DNA from: Flavobacteriaceae bacterium
Lineage (GTDB): Bacteria; Bacteroidota; Bacteroidia; Flavobacteriales; Flavobacteriaceae
Length of the DNA: 40,590 nt
Direction: 5' to 3'
Assembly (NCBI GenBank): GCA_029939235.1
Contig: JAOZTG010000010.1
Span: forward strand, 1-40,590
Below the pieces are notes generated by a model that saw only the letters and a program-made list of their open reading frames with translations, had not been told where the DNA came from and made no database searches. Within the stretch, counting starts at the first letter, position 1; each line of letters starts with the position of its first letter. This document shows, in pieces, positions 1 to 9,546 of this stretch. The position numbers were made by a program, and so were the translations under genes.

Positions 1-1108
1 TTACAGGACCATAGATCAAAAATCCGATAGAGATCAAACAAATATTATCAACAACCGGATGACCTACCGGATTTTGCCAATAAAAAAAGATGGCAATCAC
101 AATCAATACCATGTAGATAATACTTACTGGAGCTCTTTTCCCTTTAAAGACCTTATCGCTTAACCATCCGCTTAACAAAGTGCCTGGAATGGCAGCAATT
201 TCATAGGCAGAATATGCCCAGCTACTTGCCTGTTCTGTAAATCCTTTTACCTCAATAAGGTATGTGGGAGCCCAATCCTGTATACCGTACCTCACAAGGT
301 AAACAAAGGCATTAGCAAATGCAATGGACCAAAGCAATTTGTTTGGTAAAATATGCTTGGTAAAGATATCCATTGCAGAAATACCATTATTTTCCTCCTC
401 TTCTGTCTTCTCTTCATGATTTTCAGGATAGTCATTTTTCCATTCTTCAATAGATGGTAAACCTACCGATCGGGGTCGGTCTCTTAATAAAAAGAAAATC
501 AGGACAGCTACTCCAATAGCAATCATCCCAGGAAAATAGAACTTGGCTCGCCAGTCGGCAAATAATTCAACACCAAGAACAGCTAAAATTGGCATCAATG
601 CACCTCCAATATTATGGGCAACATTCCAGACAGACATTTTTGTACCTCTTTCAGTTATAGAAAACCAATGCACCATGGTTCTGCCGGAAGGAGGCCAGCC
701 CATTCCCTGAAACCAGCCATTTAGAAAAAGTAAAACCGACATGATCAAAATAGAACTTGTGGCAAACGGCATCACTCCCATAACGATCATTGTAATAGCA
801 GAAAGCAAAAGACCAAGAGGCATAAAATATCTAACATTACTCCTGTCCGATACATTTCCCATGATAAATTTGCTCAAACCGTATGAAATGGCCAAAAAAG
901 ATATTACAAATCCAAGCTCTGTTTTTGTAAAACCCTGATTAATGAGATCGGGTATGGCTAAGGCAAAATTCTTTCTGATCAAATAATACCCAGCATATCC
1001 TATAAATATTCCTAAAAAGACCTGAATACGTAGCCTTTTATAAGTTTTGTCAATTTTTTCTTCTGCGATAAGCGGTTTACCGGGTAGAGCTTTTAAGAAT
1101 TTGAGCAT
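1..1108 (-). CDS. glpT: MFS organophosphate:phosphate antiporter, GlpT-like (3' end runs off the window)
   Basis: Reverse-strand translation from ATG at 1108: [55 protein letters not shown]...[21 protein letters not shown]...; matches recalled GlpT motifs ([30 protein letters not shown]). Confidence 0.9.
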   Translation of the reverse strand, partial: MLKFLKALPGKPLIAEEKIDKTYKRLRIQVFLGIFIGYAGYYLIRKNFALAIPDLINQGFTKTELGFVISFLAISYGLSKFIMGNVSDRSNVRYFMPLGLLLSAITMIVMGVMPFATSSILIMSVLLFLNGWFQGMGWPPSGRTMVHWFSITERGTKMSVWNVAHNIGGALMPILAVLGVELFADWRAKFYFPGMIAIGVAVLIFFLLRDRPRSVGLPSIEEWKNDYPENHEEKTEEEENNGISAMDIFTKHILPNKLLWSIAFANAFVYLVRYGIQDWAPTYLIEVKGFTEQASSWAYSAYEIAAIPGTLLSGWLSDKVFKGKRAPVSIIYMVLIVIAIFFYWQNPVGHPVVDNICLISIGFLIYGPV

Positions 1109-1291
1109 AATGAATAATTAGTAAGAGTTTTTAAAGATAGTAATTTGCATGATAATTAAATGATTCCAAGTTTATAAATTGGATAAACTTAAATATCAAT
1201 GCTTTAAATATATATTTCTCTATTCAGTAATAGTGAAGCTGTATATTACATATATATCAAATTTCAGTATAATATATCAAACAAAAAACTA

Positions 1292-1337
1292 ACTGGTAGG
1301 TACTGGTTGGTTTTGTAAAATATTTGTTATAGTTTTG
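1292..1337 (+). promoter_or_regulatory. Predicted gal operon promoter with tandem direct-repeat operator
   Basis: ACTGGTAGGT (1292-1301) directly followed by ACTGGTTGGT (1302-1311); TTGG (1307-1310) - 19 nt - TAGTTTTG (1330-1337) fits the Bacteroidetes TTG/TAnnTTTG promoter. Confidence 0.5.
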
Positions 1338-1404
1338 TTCAGCTTATACAATAATTTAAAATATTTAAATATATGTCGAAAAGCATAATTGGAAAAATGA
1401 ACAA

Positions 1405-2451
1405 ATGAGAAAAATCGATTTCAATACACGTGTCAATAATAAAGAAATTCAATTATTTACTCTTACAAATCATAATGGAGTGACAGTTGAAATCACCAAT
1501 TATGGAGGTAAGGTAGTGTCCATCATTGTACCTGATAAAAATGGTGAATTTAAGGATGTTGTTCTGGGTTATGAAAACATAGATGAATATATATCCGGTA
1601 ATCCGTATTTTGGAGCATTAGTTGGACGTTACGCCAACAGAATCCAAAAAGGAAAATTTTCATTGCTGGGAAAAGAGTATCAATTAGCTAGAAATAATGG
1701 TGAAAATCATCTTCACGGAGGAATAGTTGGGTATAATGATGTTGTTTGGGATACCAATTTCGATAAAGATAAAAGTAAGTTAGTACTAACTTATTTAAGT
1801 AAGGATGGTGAGGAGAATTATCCAGGTAATTTGTCTCTCAAAGTTGTTTATACTTTATCAGAAGATAATGAGCTTAAAATTTCGTATGATGCAACTACAG
1901 ATCAAACTACGATCATCAATTTAACACATCATTCTTTTTTCAATTTGAAAGGAGAAGGAAATGGAGATATTTTAGATCATGAGTTATATATTAATGCAGA
2001 TGCTTTTACACCTACAAATGCTGATTCGATTCCAACAGGTGAAATCAAAAACGTAGAGGGATCTCCAATGGATTTTAGAGAAGTTACTGCCATAGGAAAA
2101 AGAATAGAAAATAAGGATGAACAATTGCAATTTGGTAATGGCTATGATCATAACTGGATCTTAAAAAATGATAATAAAAGTATTGTTTTAGCTGCTTCAG
2201 TTTATGAACCAGAATCAGGTAGATTTATGGAAGTATGGACGGATCAACCCGGAATGCAGTTCTATACAGGTAATTTTTTAGACGGAAGTGATGTTGGTAA
2301 AGGAGGGAATAAATACCAGCGAAGATCGGCTTTTTGTTTGGAGACACAGCATTTTCCGGATTCTCCAAATCAGCTGCATTTTCCAAGTACAATTCTGGAA
2401 CCCAATGAAAATTATTCTTATACTTGTACATACAAATTCTCTATAAAATAG
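1405..2451 (+). CDS. galM: Aldose 1-epimerase (mutarotase)
   Basis: ORF 348 aa; NYGGKVVSIIVPD, GRYANRIQKGKF, LHGG, THHSFFNL motifs; next to galK. Confidence 0.93.
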   Translation: MRKIDFNTRVNNKEIQLFTLTNHNGVTVEITNYGGKVVSIIVPDKNGEFKDVVLGYENIDEYISGNPYFGALVGRYANRIQKGKFSLLGKEYQLARNNGENHLHGGIVGYNDVVWDTNFDKDKSKLVLTYLSKDGEENYPGNLSLKVVYTLSEDNELKISYDATTDQTTIINLTHHSFFNLKGEGNGDILDHELYINADAFTPTNADSIPTGEIKNVEGSPMDFREVTAIGKRIENKDEQLQFGNGYDHNWILKNDNKSIVLAASVYEPESGRFMEVWTDQPGMQFYTGNFLDGSDVGKGGNKYQRRSAFCLETQHFPDSPNQLHFPSTILEPNENYSYTCTYKFSIK

Positions 2452-2454
2452 ATT

Positions 2455-3603
2455 ATGAATTCAGATCAAATAATTAAGAAATTTGAAAAACTTTTCAAGA
2501 AAAAACCTTTACTTATTCGTTCACCCGGACGTATCAATTTAATAGGAGAACATACCGATTATAATGATGGATTTGTTTTTCCGGCGGCGATCAATAAAGA
2601 GATTCATTTTGCTGTGGCTGAAAATAATGTAGATATGTTCCGTTTTTATGCACTGGATCTGCAAGAGAGTTTTGAATTAAAAATTGAGGATCTTGCTAGG
2701 ACAGAAACTTCATGGGCAAATTATTTACTGGGTGTAGCAGCTCAGTTTAAGAAGGCGGGATATGAATTAACAGGTATTGATTGTGTTTTTGGAGGAGATA
2801 TTCCTTTGGGAGCAGGACTTTCCTCATCAGCTGCTATTGAAAATGGTTTTGCTTTTGCTTTAAAAGAATTTTTAAATGCACCTGTGACCAAAATTCAAAT
2901 GATAAAAATGGCACAAAAAGCTGAACATGAGTATGCCGGTGTAATGTGTGGAATTATGGATCAGTTTGCAAGTATGACCGGTAAAAAAGATCATGCCATA
3001 AAGCTGGATTGTCGTTCACTGGATTATGAATATGCAAATATAGATTTAAAGGATTATGGTATTTTACTTTGCAATACTAATGTAAAACATGAACTTGCTT
3101 CATCAGCATATAATACACGAAGACAAGAATGTGAGACTGGTGTAAAAATCCTCCAAAAATATGATAAAAAAATTACAGCATTACGAGATGTGAGTCTGCA
3201 GTTGCTGGAACAGCATCATGATGAATTTGATCCTACAGTGTATAAACGATGTGAATTTGTGGTAAAAGAAAATTGGAGAGTGGAAGAGGCTTTTTCCGCA
3301 TTAGCAAAAAATGATATCAAGGCTTTAGGAGCTTTGATGTTCAAATCACATGAAGGCTTAAGAGATGATTATGATGTAAGTTGTAAAGAACTAGATCTGT
3401 TATTTGATATGGCTAAAAAGTCGGAGGATGTAGTTGGAGCAAGAATGATGGGAGGAGGCTTTGGAGGTTGCACCATCAATATTGTGAAAAAAGAAAAAAT
3501 GAGTTCCTTTTCGGAGGAAATCATAAAAGAATATTCTAAGTTTACAGGAATGGAGCCTGAAATTTACACTGTAAATATTACAGACGGAACAGGCCTAATT
3601 TAA
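2455..3603 (+). CDS. galK: Galactokinase
   Basis: ORF 382 aa; SPGRINLIGEHTDYNDGFVFPAAI and PLGAGLSSSAAIE GHMP-kinase motifs, GGGFGGCTI near the C-terminus. Confidence 0.96.
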   Translation: MNSDQIIKKFEKLFKKKPLLIRSPGRINLIGEHTDYNDGFVFPAAINKEIHFAVAENNVDMFRFYALDLQESFELKIEDLARTETSWANYLLGVAAQFKKAGYELTGIDCVFGGDIPLGAGLSSSAAIENGFAFALKEFLNAPVTKIQMIKMAQKAEHEYAGVMCGIMDQFASMTGKKDHAIKLDCRSLDYEYANIDLKDYGILLCNTNVKHELASSAYNTRRQECETGVKILQKYDKKITALRDVSLQLLEQHHDEFDPTVYKRCEFVVKENWRVEEAFSALAKNDIKALGALMFKSHEGLRDDYDVSCKELDLLFDMAKKSEDVVGARMMGGGFGGCTINIVKKEKMSSFSEEIIKEYSKFTGMEPEIYTVNITDGTGLI

Positions 3604-3617
3604 AAATTAATTATACA

Positions 3618-5267
3618 ATGATGACAACAGGTTTTGGGTTTTGGGATTATTTCGTATTTATTGCTTATGCCATACTTATTTTAGGAGTAGGTTTATGGGT
3701 GTCACGAGATAAAAAAGGGCATGAAAAAAATGCCGAAGATTATTTTTTGGCAAGTAAATCATTACCCTGGTGGGCTATTGGAGCCTCCTTAATTGCGGCT
3801 AACATTTCTGCAGAGCAATTTATCGGTATGTCAGGCTCTGGATTTGTACTTGGACTGGCAATTGCTTCCTATGAATGGATGGCTGCATTAACTCTTATCA
3901 TTGTGGCAAAATACTTCCTTCCAATTTTTATTGAAAAAGGTATTTATACCATTCCCGAGTTTATTGAAAAAAGATACTCTTCCAATCTAAAAACTATTTT
4001 AGCTATTTTTTGGCTTGCATTATATGTATTTATCAACTTAACATCCGTTCTTTATTTAGGAGGTCTGGCAATTGAGACCATCATGGGTGTTGATATGGTA
4101 TATGCTATTATTGGTCTTGCTTTATTTGCTGCGGCCTATTCTTTATACGGAGGATTGTCTGCTGTAGCCTGGACAGATGTAATACAGGTTGTCTTTTTGG
4201 TTTTAGGAGGTTTAGTAACCACTTATATTGCATTGAATACGGTTTCCGATGGAGGAGGTGCAATGGCTGGGTTTAGCAAGGTAATGGAAGCTGCACCTGA
4301 TAAATTTCATATGGTTATAGAGAAATTCAATACGGACGGAAGTGATAATGCCAATTATTTGAATTTGCCCGGCATTTGGGTAATTGTCGGTGGATTATGG
4401 GTTGCGAATCTGTATTACTGGGGATTTAACCAATATATCATTCAAAGAACTTTAGCGGCAAAATCATTAAAAGAATCTCAAAAAGGAATTCTTTTTGCAG
4501 CATTTTTAAAATTGATCATTCCTTTGGTGGTGGTAATTCCGGGAATTGCTGCCTATGTAATGATCAATGATCCTGAGATCATGGCTCGTTTAGGAGAGGC
4601 CGGTCAGTTTAAAATACCTTCCTCAGAACAAGCCGACAGAGCTTATCCGTGGTTATTACAATTTTTACCAACCGGATTGAAAGGAGTTGCCTTTGCAGCT
4701 TTGGCAGCAGCGATTGTTTCTTCCTTAGCTTCGATGCTAAATTCAACCTCTACAATATTTACAATGGATATTTATCGTGAATATATCAATAAGAATGCAG
4801 ATGATAAAACAACGGTGAAAGTAGGAAGAATTACTGCGGCAGTTGCCCTGGTGATCGCTGTATTGATTGCTCCTATGCTTGACGGTCTTGATCAGGCATT
4901 TCAATATATTCAGGAATATACAGGTATGGTGAGTCCTGGTATTTTGGCTGTGTTCTTATTAGGATTATTCTGGAAAAAAACAACCAATAATGCAGCAATT
5001 TGGGGCGTTTTAGCATCCCTGGCAATTGCTTTATTCTTTAAGTTTGTACCTATTCAGGGAATGGAACCATGGATGCATCAAATGGGTATGACATTTATCC
5101 TAACATCGTTGATTATTATTGTGATCAGTTATATGGAAGGAAAGGGTACGGATAATTCTAAAGGAATTCCTTTGACAAAGGATCTGTTTAAAACTTCTCC
5201 AGGTTTTAATATTGGATCTTTTGTTGTAATGATAATTATGGTAATTTTATATACTATTTTTTGGTAA
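3618..5267 (+). CDS. Sodium:solute symporter (SSS/SGLT family), probable galactose/glucose uptake
   Basis: ORF 549 aa; multi-TM, EDYFLASKSLPWWAIGASLIAANISAEQFIGMSGSG is typical of SSS family; follows galMK. Confidence 0.9.
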   Translation: MMTTGFGFWDYFVFIAYAILILGVGLWVSRDKKGHEKNAEDYFLASKSLPWWAIGASLIAANISAEQFIGMSGSGFVLGLAIASYEWMAALTLIIVAKYFLPIFIEKGIYTIPEFIEKRYSSNLKTILAIFWLALYVFINLTSVLYLGGLAIETIMGVDMVYAIIGLALFAAAYSLYGGLSAVAWTDVIQVVFLVLGGLVTTYIALNTVSDGGGAMAGFSKVMEAAPDKFHMVIEKFNTDGSDNANYLNLPGIWVIVGGLWVANLYYWGFNQYIIQRTLAAKSLKESQKGILFAAFLKLIIPLVVVIPGIAAYVMINDPEIMARLGEAGQFKIPSSEQADRAYPWLLQFLPTGLKGVAFAALAAAIVSSLASMLNSTSTIFTMDIYREYINKNADDKTTVKVGRITAAVALVIAVLIAPMLDGLDQAFQYIQEYTGMVSPGILAVFLLGLFWKKTTNNAAIWGVLASLAIALFFKFVPIQGMEPWMHQMGMTFILTSLIIIVISYMEGKGTDNSKGIPLTKDLFKTSPGFNIGSFVVMIIMVILYTIFW

Positions 5268-5406
5268 TCTGGCAAACAGATCTCATATATTACTAAGAGC
5301 ATGTTCGGTAGTTAAATACGAGCTACTATCTGTTAAAGGTTGTCAAAATTGAAACAAAAAACAGATATCGCAAGTATTTAAAATATATAATAAAACCAGT
5401 AAAAAA

Positions 5407-6702
5407 ATGAAAAAAGTAAATATAAACACAATACATCCAAAAGAATTAATAACCTTAATTCTTGGTAAAATATACAAAGCAGGAAATACAACTACATCTG
5501 GTGGAAATATTTCCATACGGGATGAAAAAGGTGATATTTGGGTAACACCATCAGGAATTGATAAGGGTACACTTACTGCTAATGATATCAATTGTGTAAG
5601 AACTGACGGAACCATTGAAGGGCCACATAAACCTTCCTCAGAGTATCCATTTCATATTGGTATTTTCAATAAAAGAGAAGATATCAATGCTATTATTCAT
5701 GCACATTCGCCAGCTTTAGTTGCTTTTAGTATTGTAGCCAAACAGCCAAATACAAAAATTACTCCCTGGGCTCATGCTATTTGCAAAGAAATGGGACTTG
5801 CTAAATATGCGGTACCGGGTTCACAAAGTTTAGGAGATATAATTGCAGAGGAGTTTGCAAAAGGTTTCAATGGTGTGATCATGGAAAATCATGGTGTTGT
5901 AATTGGGGGTAAAGATATGATGGAAGCATATGATCGTTTTGAAACACTGGAGCTTTTGGCGCAAACACTTGTAAATGCTGCCGAATTTGGTACGCCAATT
6001 GAATTGTCAACAAAACAATTAAAAGCTTATGAGGTTAAATCAACAAATTTATTAGAAAAAAATACAGATGTAATTTTTACTTCTGCCGAAAAAGCAATCA
6101 GAAATGAGATCATTTCTTTTATGGATAGGTCTTGTAATCAAAAATTGATGTATTCAAGTGTTGGTTCTATTTCGGTTCGATTGGAGGGTAACGACTTTAT
6201 TACAACTCCAAAAGATAAATTACGTTGGAATTTAGAACCTTCAGATCTTATTCAAGTCAAAAATGGCAAGATGGAAGCAGGTAAAAAAGCAAATGATTAT
6301 ATAATGCTTGATAAAGAAATTTTTGAAAAAAATGGGGAGGTAATGGCAATTGTTCATACGGCATCACCAAACCTGATGGCATTTTCGGTGATTCATAAGG
6401 AGCTTGATGTGCGTACTATTCCGGAAAGTTGGATTTTTCTTCAGGATGTGATGAATGTTAAATATGCTGATCAATTTGCCGGTGAAACAGAAATTGCAGA
6501 TAAAATCACCTTAGGAAGTCCTTTAGCTGTTATAGAAAACGATTCAGTTATTGCTGTTGGAAATAATTTAACACTTGCTTTTGATAGATTAGAGATAGGA
6601 GAATTCTCTGCTAAATCGCTGCTTATGGGTAATAAATTAGGAGATTTTATGCCAATGTCAGAAAACGATGTAGAGGATCTAAGAATTGCTTTTTTACAAT
6701 AG
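5407..6702 (+). CDS. Class II aldolase/adducin family protein with two tandem aldolase-II domains
   Basis: ORF 431 aa; first domain has GGNISIRD, IIHAHSP and MENHGVV; the second has the same fold pattern with degenerate motifs (IVHTASP, IENDSVI). Confidence 0.8.
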   Translation: MKKVNINTIHPKELITLILGKIYKAGNTTTSGGNISIRDEKGDIWVTPSGIDKGTLTANDINCVRTDGTIEGPHKPSSEYPFHIGIFNKREDINAIIHAHSPALVAFSIVAKQPNTKITPWAHAICKEMGLAKYAVPGSQSLGDIIAEEFAKGFNGVIMENHGVVIGGKDMMEAYDRFETLELLAQTLVNAAEFGTPIELSTKQLKAYEVKSTNLLEKNTDVIFTSAEKAIRNEIISFMDRSCNQKLMYSSVGSISVRLEGNDFITTPKDKLRWNLEPSDLIQVKNGKMEAGKKANDYIMLDKEIFEKNGEVMAIVHTASPNLMAFSVIHKELDVRTIPESWIFLQDVMNVKYADQFAGETEIADKITLGSPLAVIENDSVIAVGNNLTLAFDRLEIGEFSAKSLLMGNKLGDFMPMSENDVEDLRIAFLQ

Positions 6703-6754
6703 TAAACACCAAGTTTTAATACAAGAATTCTTCTCAAAGAAGAATTAAAAATTA

Positions 6755-8188
6755 ATGAATATGGCTAACGATACCAATCTCAGTAGCATCGAAAACAATG
6801 AAATTGATTTAAATCCGGGTGGAGAATTTGAGAGGACTCCGGTACCTGAATCCAAACTTAAAAGCTGGAAACATTTTTTAGGGATGTATGCCGGTGAGCA
6901 TGCTGCAGGTACTGAATTTATGATTGGTCCGTTATTTTTAACTGCAGGGGTTAGTGCCTTTGACCTGATCATAGGGTTGTTAATTGGTAATTTATTGGCT
7001 GTTTTAAGTTGGAGGTTTTTAACAGCCGAAATTGCTGTAAAGCATCGATTAACATTGTATTATCACTTAGAAAAGATCAGCGGTAAAAAATTAGTAATTG
7101 GTTATAATTTAGCAAATGGATTGCTATTTTGTTTTTTGGCCGGAGCAATGATCACTGTATCAGCTACAGCTGTAGGAATTCCTTTTAATATGGAAATGCC
7201 AAAGTTAACGGATACGATGCCAAATAGTATAACCTGGGTTGTTATTGTTATAGGTATTGGTGCTGTAATTTCGTTAATTGCCGCAAAAGGATTTAATACA
7301 GTTGCAAAGGCTGCAAACTGGATGTCACCGGTAATAGTTTTAGCTTTTTTAGTAAGTGGTATTGTTGCGCTTCAACAATTAGGAGTTAAGAATTTTTCTG
7401 ATTTTTGGGCTATTTGGGGTGAAGGAAGTGATCCTTTTCCTGGACAGATAAAATTTACATTTTGGCATATTGTTTTTTGGTCATGGTTTGCCAATGCAGC
7501 AATGCATATTGGTATGTCTGATCTATCTGTTTTTCGTTTTGCAAAAAGTAAAAAATCTGGTTGGACAACTGCAGCAGGAATGTATGTAGGTCATTATATG
7601 GCATGGATAGCAGCGGCATTACTTTATGCTGTCTATTTAAAAACTCCTGAAGCCCAAATGATGTTATCTAGTGGTAGTGCACCAACCGTTGCACCCGGTC
7701 CTTTGGCATATAATGCCATTGGTGTTTTTGGAATTATTGCAGTGGTTTTAGCAGGCTGGACAACAGCGAATCCTACCATTTATAGAGCAGGGCTGGCATT
7801 TCAGGCAATTATCCCAAAAGTATCTACATTTTGGGTGACCATTATAGCAGGTTCCATTGCAACGATTGCAGGAATATTTCCTGCATTTGCCATGAAATTA
7901 CTTGATTTTGTTGCTTTTTATGGATTTATGCTAGCACCAATTGGAGCAATTATTGTATTTGAATATTTTTATTCTGAAAGATTTGGAATTCAAAAATTTT
8001 ATGCAGAAAAAGCAGGCTTAAAGTATAATCCTGCTGTTTTAATTGCATGGATACTACCATTTATTCTGTTCTACATAATCTCAGTGAAGTATGATATATT
8101 TTTGTCTTTTCTTACGCTTCCGGCATGGATAGCCAGCGGACTTTTATTTTTGATCATAAGTAAATATATCCAGGGAGTTAACAAATAA
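6755..8188 (+). CDS. NCS1-type (purine/cytosine permease-like) transporter
   Basis: ORF 477 aa; multi-TM, WKHFLGMYAGEHAAGTEFMIGPLFLTAGVSAFDLIIGLLIGNLLAVLSW resembles NCS1 N-termini. Confidence 0.7.
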   Translation: MNMANDTNLSSIENNEIDLNPGGEFERTPVPESKLKSWKHFLGMYAGEHAAGTEFMIGPLFLTAGVSAFDLIIGLLIGNLLAVLSWRFLTAEIAVKHRLTLYYHLEKISGKKLVIGYNLANGLLFCFLAGAMITVSATAVGIPFNMEMPKLTDTMPNSITWVVIVIGIGAVISLIAAKGFNTVAKAANWMSPVIVLAFLVSGIVALQQLGVKNFSDFWAIWGEGSDPFPGQIKFTFWHIVFWSWFANAAMHIGMSDLSVFRFAKSKKSGWTTAAGMYVGHYMAWIAAALLYAVYLKTPEAQMMLSSGSAPTVAPGPLAYNAIGVFGIIAVVLAGWTTANPTIYRAGLAFQAIIPKVSTFWVTIIAGSIATIAGIFPAFAMKLLDFVAFYGFMLAPIGAIIVFEYFYSERFGIQKFYAEKAGLKYNPAVLIAWILPFILFYIISVKYDIFLSFLTLPAWIASGLLFLIISKYIQGVNK

Positions 8189-8228
8189 AGATAGGACTAG
8201 GAGATTATTTAAACTTGAAAATAAAAAT

Positions 8229-8380
8229 TTATCTTTCCTTCATCATAAAACTTCTGGGCGATTTGTCATAGTATTTCATAAAGCAGGAAGAAAAATACTT
8301 TGGATCGTTAAAACCAACAGCATAAGCAACTTCGGAGATATTGTGAGTAAGCATTCGGTAAAGTACACGATTTAATTTTC
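8229..8380 (-). pseudogene. Decayed AraC-family regulator C-terminus (HTH remnant)
   Basis: Reverse strand reads ...KLNRVLYRMLTHNISEVAYAVGFNDPKYFSSCFMKYYDKSPRSFMMKER*, a canonical AraC HTH_18 C-terminus, with in-frame TAG TGA immediately upstream and no intact ORF. Confidence 0.8.
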
Positions 8381-8640
8381 ACTAAGCTTCTGGTTTTTAA
8401 TTATGTAGTAGCAGTTCATCAACAAAATATAGCCCTTGTGGGACCACAAGAAATGATCTCATTTTTTTTCTTTAATTTTTTTCTTGTTTTAGCTTATGAG
8501 TTTGTTTTTATGTATTTAAAATTTTATTCTTTGATGTTAAGAATGATTAAGTTAGGTGTGAATAGAGGTGTTTTATTAGGATAAGTTTAACTAATCTTAA
8601 ATTTTTTTCAAAGGATACATTATTATTTATAACCTTTTTA

Positions 8641-8648
8641 TATATTTG
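8641..8648 (+). promoter_or_regulatory. Predicted -7 element TATATTTG upstream of the small secreted protein gene
   Basis: TATATTTG matches TAnnTTTG; the gene start lies about 50 nt downstream. Confidence 0.4.
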
Positions 8649-8697
8649 CAACATAAAATGGATATATTCGTTATTGAAATTAAAAGAAATTAATTCT

Positions 8698-8877
8698 ATG
8701 GCTAACAAGTACCTTAAGACAGTTTTATTCATGATTATGTTTATAATTGTCGGCTCTGCATTTGCGCAGGGACCACCCCCACCCCCACCAGGACTTCCTA
8801 TTGATGGAGGGATAGTTGCTTTATTTGCGGCAGGAATTCTTTATGGAATTAATAAACTACGTAGTAAGAAAAAATAG
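8698..8877 (+). CDS. Small signal-peptide protein with proline run and GLPIDGG-TM-basic C-terminus (PID-CTERM-like)
   Basis: From ATG 8698: MANKYLKTVLFMIMFIIVGSAFAQGPPPPPPGLPIDGGIVALFAAGILYGINKLRSKKK; signal peptide, Pro6, hydrophobic helix, basic tail. The ORF track start at 8674 is an alternative. Confidence 0.75.
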   Translation: MANKYLKTVLFMIMFIIVGSAFAQGPPPPPPGLPIDGGIVALFAAGILYGINKLRSKKK

Positions 8878-8881
8878 TTTT

Positions 8882-9466
8882 TTAAAGTTGCTGAAGTTTA
8901 GCTACATACTTTCCAATTACATCAAATTCTAAATTCACAGTATCGTTTATTTTAAAGCTGTGAAAGTTTGTGTTTTCATATGTGTAGGGAATAATTGCCA
9001 CGCCAAAACTATTATTTTTAGAATTCACAACTGTTAAACTAACTCCGTTTATAGTGATAGATCCTTTTTCAATGGTAAGATTATTGTATTTTTCATCATA
9101 TTCAAAGGTATAGAACCAGCTTCCATCAGTTTCCTTAACATCTGTACATCTTCCAATTTGATCTACATGACCCTGAACAATGTGGCCGTCCAGTCGTGAA
9201 CCAAGTTTCATAGCTCTTTCTAAATTAATTTTGTCTCCAATCTTTAACTGACCAAAATTAGATTTATCTATAGTTTCTTTGATGGCAGTCACAGTATGAG
9301 TATCATCTTTAAGTGCAATAACGGTTAAACAAACGCCGTTGTGCGCCAGACTTTGATCGATTTTTAATTTAGAAGAAATATTACTTCTTACAGTTATGTG
9401 TACATTTTCTTTTTCAAACACCAAATTGGTAACCTCCCCTAACTCTTCTATGATTCCGGTAAACAT
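8882..9466 (-). CDS. ribE: Riboflavin synthase (alpha subunit)
   Basis: ORF 194 aa; MFTGIIEELGEV, LAHNGVCLTV, GHIVQGHVD, ITINGVSLTVV duplicated lumazine-binding motifs. Confidence 0.96.
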   Translation of the reverse strand: MFTGIIEELGEVTNLVFEKENVHITVRSNISSKLKIDQSLAHNGVCLTVIALKDDTHTVTAIKETIDKSNFGQLKIGDKINLERAMKLGSRLDGHIVQGHVDQIGRCTDVKETDGSWFYTFEYDEKYNNLTIEKGSITINGVSLTVVNSKNNSFGVAIIPYTYENTNFHSFKINDTVNLEFDVIGKYVAKLQQL

Positions 9467-9546
9467 ATTCTAATTTTTATTGATTAAATTTGTCAAATAA
9501 TTTAGATATTTTCTAAATTCAAAAATAACAAATAATAAGGAGTTGG

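Noticed and set aside
741-938. ORF of 65 aa on plus strand
   Set aside because: Antisense to the GlpT-like transporter gene.
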